64,000 nucleotides of DNA from Solirubrobacteraceae bacterium. GTDB lineage: Bacteria; Actinomycetota; Thermoleophilia; Solirubrobacterales; Solirubrobacteraceae. The notes below the pieces were generated by a model, which was given only the letters and a program-made list of their open reading frames with translations, was not told the origin of the DNA and did no database searches. The translations under genes and the position numbers were made by a program. Location: NCBI GenBank assembly GCA_025449845.1, contig JANWIP010000025.1, forward strand, positions 1 to 64,000, in the 5' to 3' direction. Of the stretch, positions 40,645 through 49,247 are shown piece after piece; the first letter of the stretch is position 1; every line of letters begins with the position of its first letter.

Positions 40645-42993
40645 GTGCGCATCGCACTCGTCTCGCCGTATTCCTGGACCTACCCCGGCGGAGTCACTCG
40701 ACACATCGAGGCGCTCGCGGCTGAGCTGGCCGCTGCCGGTCACGAGCCACGTGTGCTCGCGCCGCATGATCCCGACGACGAGCTCTCGCGCCGCCTGCAC
40801 CGCGGCGCGCGGCCGCACCAGCATGCCACGCCTGAGGGCTTCATCTCGCTGGGGCGCACGGTTGGTCTGTCTGCCAACGGCGCCGTCTCGAACCTAGCCT
40901 TGACTCCTAGCGCCGTCTCCAAGCTGCGCGCTGAGCTGCGCTCCGGGGGATATGACGTCGCGCACATCCACGAGCCTGTCGCGCCTTTTGTCAGCTGGGA
41001 TTCGCTCTGTAGCGCTCCTGAGGGTCTGCCGCTCGTGGGGACCTTTCACGCCTACTCCACCAACCCGCTCACCAACGGTGGTGCCTCGCTGTTCGGCGCG
41101 CGGCGGCGCCTGAACCGTCTGCACGCGCGCATCGCTGTCTCCGAGGCCGCTGCCTGGACAGCCCGGCGCTTCTACGGCGGGCGCTACAGCATCGTTCCTA
41201 ATGGGGTGCACCTCGCCGCGGATGCGCTGGTCGCCGATGCCTGCGCCCTTGCTTCAGCCGGTGGTGCCGATGGGCCCTTGCGCATTCTCTTCATCGGTCT
41301 GCCCGTCGAACGCAAGGGCCTGCCTGTCCTGCTGCGCGCCTTCGAGGCGCTGCGCGAGCATATTCCTGCCACGCTCACGCTCGTCGGGCCTGGCGCTGAG
41401 GATGTCGCGCCGCTGCTGCTGGACCCGCGCGGTGTGCATGCGCTTGGCAAAGTCTCCGATGCCGAGAAGTCCTTGCAGCTTGCGCGCGCCGATGTGCTTT
41501 GCGCGCCTTCGCTGCATGGTGAGAGCTTTGGCATGGTGCTTACCGAGGCCTTCGCCGCCGCCACGCCCGTGATTGCCTCCGACATTCCCGGCTATCGCGA
41601 TGTCGTGCGCCAGGACATCGATGGCCTGCTCACTCCTGCAGGCGACGCGCTCGCGTTGGCCGAGGCATTGCGGCAGTTGGCGCTTGAGCCTGAGCGTCGC
41701 CGCGCCATGGCTGCCGCCGCGCACCTGCGCGCCGAGCGTTTTGCCTGGCCGCACATCGCTGCCGAGGTCACCGACTGTTACGAGCAGGCGCTCGCCGTCG
41801 GCACGCCACGGCCTGGCCTGCATAGCTTCATGGTGCGCCATGGTCTCGCGCCTGCGGACCTACAGCCCCCGATTCGCGCGCAGCGCCTTGCAAGCCTCGA
41901 ACCCGCTGTTATGACCCAGCGCGGCCCTCTCCTCTCCTTAATAAGACGTCTTGGCCTGGTTGGCCTCTCGTTGGCTGGGCTCGCTCTTGCGTTGCTGGCT
42001 CTTTCGCGCATCGGCGTTGGTCAGGTGCTTGCCAGTCTGCTTGCCTCTAGTCCCGGTCTGCTTGTCGCTGGCCTTGCGCTGATGTGTGCCTCGATGGTTG
42101 CGCGTGGCTTTGCCTGGTACGCCATTCTCAGCGTCGCTCCTACCTGGCGGCGTGCCCGGCGACGTGATGCCCTGCAGGGGACATTCATCGGCGTGCTCAT
42201 GTCTGCCACCTTGCCTGCGCGCCTGGGGGAGCCTTCGCGTGCGCTCATCGTTGCGCGGCGGCTCGGTCGTGCGCGCGAGACGCTGCCTGTCGTGCTTGGC
42301 ACCATGGTCTCGCAGACGCTCCTCAATCTCGTTGCGCTCTGCATTCTTGGCATCGCCATGTTCTCCAACGTCAGCCTGCTTGATGGGCATCACGGTGCCT
42401 TGATTGCGTCTGTGCTTGCGCCGCTAGGGGTGCTTGTCATTGTGCTGCTGGCCCCGGTGCTCGTGCCGCGTGCTGCCGTCTCGCGTTCGACTCGTTTGCA
42501 AGCGCTCATTGTTGGTCTGCGCCGTTCGCTCGTGCGCGTCCGTGCCGGCTTGAGCGTCTTTCGCCATCCTCGTCAGGCTGCCCTTGCCACTGGTGCGCAG
42601 CTCGGTGCCTGGGGGCTGCAGTGGATGTCCTGCTGGCTTTTGCTCATGGCGCTCGGGCTCGACCAGCATGTGGGGGTGGCCGGGGCGGCTGCTGTGCTGT
42701 TCGCCGTGAACGTCACCGCTGTCGTGCCTGCCACGCCTTCCAACATTGGCGTCTTTCAGGCGGCCTGCGTCGCTGTGCTTGCCGGTGCCTACCACGTCTC
42801 CACGCCTGAAGCGCTTGCCTACGGGATCATCTTGCAGGCCGTTGAGATTGCTACCGCCGTCATCATGGGGATGCCCGCCTTGGTCAACGAGGGGCTCTCT
42901 TGGAAAGACGTCCGGCTGCGCACTATGAATGCGGCGCCGGTCAAGCTGCCGGCGCTGCCTGAGCGCCAGCGGGCTGCTGTGCGCGAGCGCTGA
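40645..42993 (+). CDS. PimA-like glycosyltransferase fused to flippase-like UPF0104 domain
   Basis: 782 aa. Residues 1-~390 are a GT4 enzyme: MRIALVSPYSWTYPGGVTRHIEAL, VGTFHAYS, SIVPNGVHL, ILFIGLPVERKGLPVLLRAFEAL and the nucleotide-binding GESFGMVLTEAFAAATPVIASD. The start resembles PimA, which mannosylates phosphatidylinositol. Residues ~430-760 are seven or eight membrane helices of the lysylphosphatidylglycerol-synthase-TM/UPF0104 type (MSATLPARLGEPSRA, VVPATPSNIGVFQAA). The fusion would let one chain make and move a lipid-linked sugar. GTG start. Divergent from hemQ. Confidence 0.88.
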   Translation: MRIALVSPYSWTYPGGVTRHIEALAAELAAAGHEPRVLAPHDPDDELSRRLHRGARPHQHATPEGFISLGRTVGLSANGAVSNLALTPSAVSKLRAELRSGGYDVAHIHEPVAPFVSWDSLCSAPEGLPLVGTFHAYSTNPLTNGGASLFGARRRLNRLHARIAVSEAAAWTARRFYGGRYSIVPNGVHLAADALVADACALASAGGADGPLRILFIGLPVERKGLPVLLRAFEALREHIPATLTLVGPGAEDVAPLLLDPRGVHALGKVSDAEKSLQLARADVLCAPSLHGESFGMVLTEAFAAATPVIASDIPGYRDVVRQDIDGLLTPAGDALALAEALRQLALEPERRRAMAAAAHLRAERFAWPHIAAEVTDCYEQALAVGTPRPGLHSFMVRHGLAPADLQPPIRAQRLASLEPAVMTQRGPLLSLIRRLGLVGLSLAGLALALLALSRIGVGQVLASLLASSPGLLVAGLALMCASMVARGFAWYAILSVAPTWRRARRRDALQGTFIGVLMSATLPARLGEPSRALIVARRLGRARETLPVVLGTMVSQTLLNLVALCILGIAMFSNVSLLDGHHGALIASVLAPLGVLVIVLLAPVLVPRAAVSRSTRLQALIVGLRRSLVRVRAGLSVFRHPRQAALATGAQLGAWGLQWMSCWLLLMALGLDQHVGVAGAAAVLFAVNVTAVVPATPSNIGVFQAACVAVLAGAYHVSTPEALAYGIILQAVEIATAVIMGMPALVNEGLSWKDVRLRTMNAAPVKLPALPERQRAAVRER

Positions 42994-45900
42994 TTAACCG
43001 GCCAGCGCCGGTTCGCTCTCGTCCTCCACGGCGCCTTCGGGCGGGTCCTCTTCGGCCAGCTCGCGCGCGCCGCTGAAGCTGGGCAGCGACGGGTCGCGGT
43101 AGGAGCCTTTGATCAAGTCGTCCGCTGAGCCTTCGGGCAGCAGGCGGCCCTGGCGCGTGCCGAAATAGATCGCCTGTGGATGGTGGGCGATCATCGCCAG
43201 CGTTGACTGCTCGGGCTCCGGTGCGTAGCCGTCGGTGATCGTCATGCCGATCTGCTTGAGGTTGAGTAGCTGCTCTACCTTCAGGTGCTCGCTCTGCTCT
43301 GGTACCGCCGGGTAACCCCACGAGTAGCGCCGGCCCTGGGTTGCCGGGATCGACAGCATCTCGCGCGCCTGTGCGTGCAGCCACTCCGCCAGGCCCTCCG
43401 CGGTCTGCACGCCTAGGCCGTGCACGAACAGCTGCTCCGCGAACTCGCCTTCGGCCTCAAGCTTTGCCATCAGTTCTGTTACCTCTGAGCCGACCGTCAC
43501 CGCCTGCACCGCGATTACGTCTAGCTCTGCGGGCGGCTCGCCCTTGACGGATGGCTCGCCATTGGCGTCTAGCGCCGGGCGATAGAAGTCCGCCAGGCAG
43601 ATGCGGTCGCCTTTGGGCTGGCGCGGGCACACGAAGCGCGTCAGCTCGCTGCTGCGGTCCTCGGGGTCTAGCACGATGATGTCGTTGCCGCGTGAGTAAC
43701 AGGGGAAGTAGCCCAGCAGCGCGCGTGGGTGCAGGTAGTCCTGCTCGGCCCACATCCGCTCCAGGCGCGGGCGGAAGTTCTCATCCACCAGCTCGCGCCA
43801 CGCCTCGCCCTTCACGCCCTTGCCGCCCCAGTGCAGCTTGAACAGCACATGCGTGTCGAGGTGGCTGTAGACCTCGTTCATGTCCACCGGCACCTCTTTC
43901 ACGCCCCACCATGGGGGGGTGGGCACGGGCGCGTCCGTGCGCGCCGGGCTGCGCACCGAGTCATCCGCAAGGTTCACCTGCTCCACTGGCGCCTCGCCCT
44001 TTTCGCGGAAGGCCCTCGCGCCTGCGGAGAGCTTCTCAAGCAGCGCCGCGTGCGCCTGCTCATCGATCAGCTGGTCCATCACCGACAGGCCCTCGAACGC
44101 GTCCTTGCAGTAGAACACGCCTGGCGCGTAGGGCTCTGTTGATTCTTTGCCGCCTGGGTACAGCGCGCGGAAGCTAAACGCGCGATTGATCGCTGCGCCG
44201 CCGATCAGCACCGGGTATTCGAGGCCCTTTGCGTGCAGCTCCTGGATGCACGCCGGCATCTGCTTGCTGGTGCTGACCAGCAGAGCGCTCAGGCCGATCG
44301 CTGTCGCCTCGTGCTCCTGCGCCGCGTCCACGATCGTCTGGATTGGCACCTGCTTGCCGAGGTCTATGACCGTGTAGCCGTTGTTGGTGAGGATCGTGTT
44401 CACCAGCGACTTGCCGATGTCGTGCACGTCGCCGAACACCGTCGCCAGTACGACTGTGCCCTTGGTGTAGCCCTCGATCTTGTCCAGGTAGTTCTCCAGC
44501 CGCGCCACGGCGCGCTTCATCACCTCCGCGGACTGCAGCACGAAAGGCAGGATCAGCTCACCGGCGCCGAACTTGTCGCCTACCTCCTTCATCGCCGGCA
44601 GCAGTACTTCGTTCAGCGTCGGCACCGCGCCGATCTTCTCAACGGCCTTGTCGATCCAGTCCTCCACGCCCTCCTTGCGGCGGCGCAGGATGTGGAAGTG
44701 CAGTGCCTCCTCGGGCTCCATGCCCTCCGTTGGGTCCGCCGCGCCCTGCACCTCCTCCTCGCCCTTGCTCTCGAAATGCTCGATGAAGTGCTGCAGCGCG
44801 TCCTCGTCGCGGTTGAACACGAGGTCGTCCGCCAGCTTGCGCTCCTCGTCGCTGATCTCCGAGTAGGGGGTGATGTGGTTCGGGTTGACCATCGCCAGAT
44901 CCAGGCCCGCCTGTACGCAGTGGTGCAGGAAGGCCGAGTTGAGCACCGCGCGCGCGCCCGGTGAGACGCCGAAGGAGACGTTCGAGACGCCTAGTGAGGT
45001 CTTCACATGGGGGATCTCGGCCTTGATGCGGCGGATGCCCTCGATCGTCTCCACCGCCGATGGACGCCACTCCTCATCGCCGGTGGTCAGCGTGAACGTC
45101 AGGCAGTCGAAGATCAGCAGCTCCGGGTCAAGGCCGTGCTCCTCGCAGCACAGATCGCGGATGCGCTGCGCGATCTCTACCTTGCGCTGCGCCGTCTTGG
45201 CCATGCCGACCTCGTCGATCGTCAGCGCGATCAGGGCCGCGCCGTGTGCCAAGGCCAAGGGCACCACGCGGTCGAGCTTGTCGCGGCCCGCCTCCAGGTT
45301 GACCGAGTTGACGATCGCCCGGCCCGGGATCTGGTCGAGGGCCATTTCGATCACCTCGGGCTCTGTCGAGTCGATCTGGATCGGCGAAGGCTGCGTCAGC
45401 GAGATGCGCTTGGCCACCTGGCGCATCTGCTCGTCCTCGTCCTGGCGCTCGGTCAGCGCTACGCAGATGTCCAGCACGTGCGCTCCGCCCGTCACCTGGT
45501 CCTCGGCGATCTGCACGAGGCCGTCGTAGTCGTCGGCCAGCAGCATCTCCTTGGCCTTGCGCGAGCCCTGCGAGTTCACGCGCTCGCCGACCATTGTCGG
45601 CCTTGGCTCCTGTACCAAGGTGGTAGCCGCGATCATCGAGGAGAGGTGGGGAGGACGCGGGGCCGGCCTGGGGGCCGGAGGGGTCCCGCCGATGGCGCTG
45701 CCGATCCCCACGCGCTCCACGATCGCTTTGATGTGCTCCGGCGTGGTGCCGCAGCAGCCGCCCACGATGCCCACGCCGTAGCGCTCCACGAACTCCTTCA
45801 GCGCCTCCGCCAGCGGTTCGGGCTCCTCGGGGAAGATCGTCTCACCGTCCGGTCCCTGCAGCGGCAGGCCCGCGTTGGGGATGCAGGCGACCGGGACCGC

Positions 45901-46674
45901 GCAGAACTCGCCCAGGAAGCGGATCGCGTCGCGCATGTCCTCCGGCCCGGTCGAGCAGTTCAGGCCGATCACGTCGACCTTCAGCGCTTCCAGCGTGCAC
46001 AGCAACGCCGAGATGTCCGTCCCCAGCAGCATCTTGCCGCCGTTGGGCAACAGTGATACGGAGGTGTGGATAGGGAGGGTGTGGCCGGTGGTCTTGAACG
46101 CCTCGCGCGCGCCGAATACCGCCGCCTTCACCTCCAGGATGTCCTGGGCGGTCTCGATGATGATCAGATCCGCGCCGCCGTCGATCAGGCCGGCCGCCTG
46201 CTCGGCGAACACCTCCACCAGCTCGCGGAAGCGGATCTGGCCCAGCGTTGGGTCGTCGCTGGCCGGCAGGAAGCCTGTTGGGCCGATCGAGCCGGCCACG
46301 AAGCGGTGCTCGCCCGCGGCCTTGCGCGCGATTTCCGCGGCCTTCGTGTTGACCTCCACCGTGTAGTCGGCGAGGCCCCACTCTTCTAGCTTCAGGCGCG
46401 ATGCCTGGAATGTGTCCGTCTCTACTACCTCTGCGCCGGCTTCGAGCATCGATGCGTGCACGCCCTCGATCACGTCCGGGCGGTTGAGCACCAGCGCCTC
46501 GTGGCACTTGCCCTGCAGGCCGCCGTAGTCCTCCTGGGTCAGCTCGAACTGCTCCAGCGTCGCGCCCATGCCGCCGTCGTACACGACCACGCGTTTTGCG
46601 ACGGCTTCGAGGTAGTTGCGCATTGGGTGGATGCTAGCGGCGCGGCGGTCTGTCGCTACGTTGGAGGTCGTCAT
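42994..46674 (-). CDS. metH: Cobalamin-dependent methionine synthase
   Basis: 1226 aa, full length. Homocysteine module to ~330 with the zinc Cys pair GGCCGTT (about 303). Pterin module ~360-630 (MVGERVNSQGSRKAKE, IQIDSTEPEVIE). B12 cap and B12-binding module with FGDVHDIGKS at ~749 (His ligand of cobalt). AdoMet reactivation domain to the end (RYSWGYPAVPEQSEH). No cobalamin or SAM riboswitch is visible in the ~60 nt before the start, which it shares with the divergent Fic operator. An ATG at 46623 is an alternative start. Confidence 0.96.
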   Translation of the reverse strand: MTTSNVATDRRAASIHPMRNYLEAVAKRVVVYDGGMGATLEQFELTQEDYGGLQGKCHEALVLNRPDVIEGVHASMLEAGAEVVETDTFQASRLKLEEWGLADYTVEVNTKAAEIARKAAGEHRFVAGSIGPTGFLPASDDPTLGQIRFRELVEVFAEQAAGLIDGGADLIIIETAQDILEVKAAVFGAREAFKTTGHTLPIHTSVSLLPNGGKMLLGTDISALLCTLEALKVDVIGLNCSTGPEDMRDAIRFLGEFCAVPVACIPNAGLPLQGPDGETIFPEEPEPLAEALKEFVERYGVGIVGGCCGTTPEHIKAIVERVGIGSAIGGTPPAPRPAPRPPHLSSMIAATTLVQEPRPTMVGERVNSQGSRKAKEMLLADDYDGLVQIAEDQVTGGAHVLDICVALTERQDEDEQMRQVAKRISLTQPSPIQIDSTEPEVIEMALDQIPGRAIVNSVNLEAGRDKLDRVVPLALAHGAALIALTIDEVGMAKTAQRKVEIAQRIRDLCCEEHGLDPELLIFDCLTFTLTTGDEEWRPSAVETIEGIRRIKAEIPHVKTSLGVSNVSFGVSPGARAVLNSAFLHHCVQAGLDLAMVNPNHITPYSEISDEERKLADDLVFNRDEDALQHFIEHFESKGEEEVQGAADPTEGMEPEEALHFHILRRRKEGVEDWIDKAVEKIGAVPTLNEVLLPAMKEVGDKFGAGELILPFVLQSAEVMKRAVARLENYLDKIEGYTKGTVVLATVFGDVHDIGKSLVNTILTNNGYTVIDLGKQVPIQTIVDAAQEHEATAIGLSALLVSTSKQMPACIQELHAKGLEYPVLIGGAAINRAFSFRALYPGGKESTEPYAPGVFYCKDAFEGLSVMDQLIDEQAHAALLEKLSAGARAFREKGEAPVEQVNLADDSVRSPARTDAPVPTPPWWGVKEVPVDMNEVYSHLDTHVLFKLHWGGKGVKGEAWRELVDENFRPRLERMWAEQDYLHPRALLGYFPCYSRGNDIIVLDPEDRSSELTRFVCPRQPKGDRICLADFYRPALDANGEPSVKGEPPAELDVIAVQAVTVGSEVTELMAKLEAEGEFAEQLFVHGLGVQTAEGLAEWLHAQAREMLSIPATQGRRYSWGYPAVPEQSEHLKVEQLLNLKQIGMTITDGYAPEPEQSTLAMIAHHPQAIYFGTRQGRLLPEGSADDLIKGSYRDPSLPSFSGARELAEEDPPEGAVEDESEPALAG

Positions 46675-46705
46675 CTCGTAGGGCTTCCTTCGGTTGTGGG
46701 CGAGC

Positions 46706-46736
46706 TAACCGAAGGATGTTTGTTATCCTTCGGTTA
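46706..46736. promoter_or_regulatory. Inverted repeat operator of the Fic gene
   Basis: TAACCGAAGGAT (46706-46717) and ATCCTTCGGTTA (46725-46736) are perfect arms around GTTTGTT. The right arm runs into the Fic ATG. Further half-sites CCTTCGGTT (46687-46695) and AACCGAAGG (from 46749) flank it, giving four alternating copies. The site also lies in the metH leader. The winged-helix end of the Fic protein may bind it. Confidence 0.7.
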
Positions 46737-47950
46737 TGGTTGGTCCAACCGAAGGTTCTCCGACCAAAGCCGGCGCAGAGTCGCGGGGGCGGTTCGTGCC
46801 CGGGGTGTGGGCGCCCAGTCCCGGCGGTCAGACGCGCGCGGCGCGGCAGGGAGGGCGCTATCTTGCATTTGTCCCGGAGCCCATCGCTGAGCTCAAGCTT
46901 GCGCTCTCCGCCGAGCTGGCGGTCGATCTGGAACGGGCGACGCTGGCGATCATGCGACTGAACGACGGTGGGCAAGGGTCCATTTCGTTGGAGGGCGTCG
47001 CACGCCAGTTGCTGCGCTCGGAGTCCTTGGCATCATCGCGGATCGAGGGTCTGAGCCTTGGGCACCGGCGGGTCGCGCTCGCGGCCTTCGATGAGGATGC
47101 CATGGACAGCAAGGCGGCTGACATCGTTGGCAACGTTCGCGCCATGGAGCAGGCGATCGCCCTCGCCGCCAAGCAGCCGATCGACTCCACCACCCTGCTC
47201 AGCGTCCACCGCACCCTGCTGCGCTTCGGCGAGGATGAGCCGATCGCCGGTCGCTGGCGCGAGAGCCAAGGTTGGATCGGCGGGTCCAATCCCCACAGCG
47301 CTGTCTACATACCTCCGCCGGCCGCTGAGATCCCGGCGCTGATGGATGACCTCGGCGCTTTCCTGCGCCGTGAAGATATCCCGACGCTCTGCCAGGCCGC
47401 GCTCGCCCACGCCCAGTTAGAGAGCATCCATCCCTTCATCGATGGCAATGGCCGCGTGGGGCGCTGCCTCATCCACGCGATCCTGCGCCGGCGGGGTCTT
47501 GCCCCCTACTACGTCCCTCCGGTCAGCCTGATCCTCTCTGTCTGGCGCGACCGCTATTTCGCTGGTCTCGAGGAGTACAGGCGCCGTGACGGCTTGCACG
47601 GTTGGGTCGCCTTCTTCGCCGAAGCCTCTGCTACCGCTGCCCACGGGGCCGAGCACCTGAGCGGCGATATCCAAATGCTCCGGGAGACCTGGCTCGCGCG
47701 CCTGCCCGTGCTTCCCCGTCGCGACGCCGCTGTGCGCCGCGTCATCGCCATGCTTCCGGCCCACCCGGTCCTTGACGTCTCCGTCGTCATGCACGAGCTT
47801 GGCGTCTCCGACCGGGCTGCCGGCGCCGCGCTTGCCCAGCTCCAGGAGGCCGGCGTCGTCCGGCTCGTCACCAAGCGCCTGCGGGGGCGTGTGTGGGAGT
47901 GCCCCGAGCTCTTCGCGCTGGTGCAGGAGTTCGAGCAGGGCCTGCGTTAG
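46736..47950 (+). CDS. Fic family AMP-transferase, class II with inhibitory helix
   Basis: 404 aa. The active site HPFIDGNGRVGR lies at about residue 231, with an upstream flap region. SSRIEG at about 100 fits the N-terminal inhibitory motif [S/T]xxxE[G/N], so the enzyme is likely self-restrained. A C-terminal winged-helix-like domain (~335-400, VSVVMHELGVSDRAAGAALAQLQEAGVV) is common in this Fic subtype. It probably transfers AMP to a protein target, which is unknown. The start overlaps a strong inverted repeat, suggesting autoregulation. Confidence 0.9.
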   Translation: MVGPTEGSPTKAGAESRGRFVPGVWAPSPGGQTRAARQGGRYLAFVPEPIAELKLALSAELAVDLERATLAIMRLNDGGQGSISLEGVARQLLRSESLASSRIEGLSLGHRRVALAAFDEDAMDSKAADIVGNVRAMEQAIALAAKQPIDSTTLLSVHRTLLRFGEDEPIAGRWRESQGWIGGSNPHSAVYIPPPAAEIPALMDDLGAFLRREDIPTLCQAALAHAQLESIHPFIDGNGRVGRCLIHAILRRRGLAPYYVPPVSLILSVWRDRYFAGLEEYRRRDGLHGWVAFFAEASATAAHGAEHLSGDIQMLRETWLARLPVLPRRDAAVRRVIAMLPAHPVLDVSVVMHELGVSDRAAGAALAQLQEAGVVRLVTKRLRGRVWECPELFALVQEFEQGLR

Positions 47951-48011
47951 CAAGCCGCGTCGACTCGATGCAGTGCTGGTCGTTGCGCTGGGGCTTGACG
48001 GAAGGATGTGA

Positions 48012-48398
48012 TCAACACGGTTGAGAGACTTCGATGCCGAGCGCTCGCGCAGCGTCCCCTAGACGGCTGTCGTAGCAGTACAGGCGTTCGATGTCCTCGC
48101 CCAGGCTCATGATGGTCGCTAGGTGCAGGGCATCCAGTGAGCGCAGCTCTGCCGGGTCCAGCTCGGCGGCTGCGTCGAAGACCGGCTCGTCCAGCGGGAC
48201 CAGCGTGATGGTGGTGAGGGCGGCGCGGGCGCGCCTGCTTGCCAGCTCGCCGTAGCGTCTGGCGGCGCGGCGTCCCTCCACCGTGAGCAGCGTGCTGCTG
48301 ACCAGCTCCCTGCCGGTCAGCTCGCCGCGCAGGGCATGGCTCTCGGGCTCCGCGCGCACCAGCTTCACGAAGGCCGATGTGTCGAGGTAGTCGGGCAA
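48012..48398 (-). CDS. PIN-domain toxin (VapC)
   Basis: 128 aa if started at the TTG at 48398, 5 nt after the antitoxin stop. No ATG is well placed. Complete acidic set: YLDTSAFVKLV, LTVEGRRAAR, SLDALHLATI and YDSRLGDAARALG. Predicted Mg-dependent ribonuclease. Confidence 0.88.
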   Translation of the reverse strand: MPDYLDTSAFVKLVRAEPESHALRGELTGRELVSSTLLTVEGRRAARRYGELASRRARAALTTITLVPLDEPVFDAAAELDPAELRSLDALHLATIMSLGEDIERLYCYDSRLGDAARALGIEVSQPC

Positions 48399-48403
48399 GT
48401 GCG

Positions 48404-48691
48404 CTACAGCCGCTCTTCGCGCAGTTCGTCCAGGACCTCGCTTGTGGGCGGGCCGGGAACCGGCGAGGGCAGCTGCTCCAGAACTTCGAGCAGATCGCCC
48501 TGTCCGCGACGCGCGCCGCGCTCGGCCACGAGGCGGTCGATGGCCGATGCGTGCCCGGGTGCGGGTGTGAGCTGCGCGACTTCCTGGCCATGGTCGGTGA
48601 TCAGAAAAGACTCGCCATGGCGCGCTCGTCGTGCGTATCGGCTCAGGTTCTGGCGCATCTCGCGGATGCCTACGCGCTCCATGTGCGTCAT
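48404..48691 (-). CDS. Phd/YefM-type antitoxin
   Basis: 95 aa from the ATG at 48691 (48682 is possible). VGIREMRQNLSRYARRARHGESFLITDHGQEVAQLTP is the Phd/YefM DNA-binding fold. The C-terminal half is acidic and flexible and would wrap the PIN toxin. Confidence 0.88.
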   Translation of the reverse strand: MTHMERVGIREMRQNLSRYARRARHGESFLITDHGQEVAQLTPAPGHASAIDRLVAERGARRGQGDLLEVLEQLPSPVPGPPTSEVLDELREERL

Positions 48692-48714
48692 TGTAGCGCC
48701 ATTGCTTTGGTGCG
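48692..48714. promoter_or_regulatory. Operator-like TGTAGCGCC-N8-GGTGCG
   Basis: Directly upstream of the Phd-type start. The half-sites resemble those at 19370-19399 (TGTAGCACC, GGTGCG), though the two antitoxins are from different families. Confidence 0.4.
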
Positions 48715-48785
48715 GAGATCCAGCGGCAGCGGATCCTGCGGGCCATCGATGGCACCCAAGTTCTTCCAACCGCGACATCGGCGCG

Positions 48786-48998
48786 GTGGCGGGGATGATC
48801 GATCAGGGGCAGATCTCCAAGCTGCTTGCGCGGCTGGAGGGGCTTGGGCTGATCGCCAACGTAGGCGATGGGCACGTCAAGGGGGCGGCCAACGCCTGGT
48901 GCCTGACCGAGCGCGGCGAGCAGGTCGAGCATTCGCTGCGGGGTCACCGCCCGCCGGTGACGGCGTTCGCCTACACGGCTCAGTATAAAGGTGAATAG
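48786..48998 (+). pseudogene. Winged-helix DNA-binding domain fragment
   Basis: About 70 codons from a GTG: DQGQISKLLARLEGLGLIANVG and ANAWCLTERGEQV resemble the wing and recognition helix of MarR-like modules found at the end of larger regulators. The N-terminal part is missing, and the upstream frame is antisense to the Phd gene. Probably a remnant. Confidence 0.5.
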
Positions 48999-49071
48999 GC
49001 TTGTCGTTCTCTTGGGACGACACGCTTGTCACACTTAAAGTGACAAAAATCGTTAGGCAGTTATTCACCTT
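48988..49071. promoter_or_regulatory. Nested inverted repeats upstream of polysaccharide operon
   Basis: The outer arms AAGGTGAATA (48988-48997) and TATTCACCTT (49062-49071) match perfectly. Inside are TGTCGT...ACGACA and TTGTCAC (49026-49032) with GTGACAA (49040-49046). It lies ~180 nt before the dehydrogenase ATG at 49248. A long stem or a multi-site operator is possible. Confidence 0.55.
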
Positions 49072-49247
49072 CCTGGCAAGGGTGTTAGACGGTTGTTGGA
49101 TGGGTCGTAGTTCGATCGTCCATTAACCGTGACGACTCCGCTCTGAGCGGACATTGTGCGCGGCCATAGCGCTCCTGCACTGTGGGGACGGGGTCGCTGC
49201 AGCTTGACGTTGACATTGCCAGGGCCAACGAGTCAGGAGACCTTTTC

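Noticed and set aside
46675..46735. Cobalamin or SAM riboswitch before metH
   Set aside because: The leader is only about 60 nt and is occupied by the Fic inverted repeats. No B12-box or SAM-box is visible.
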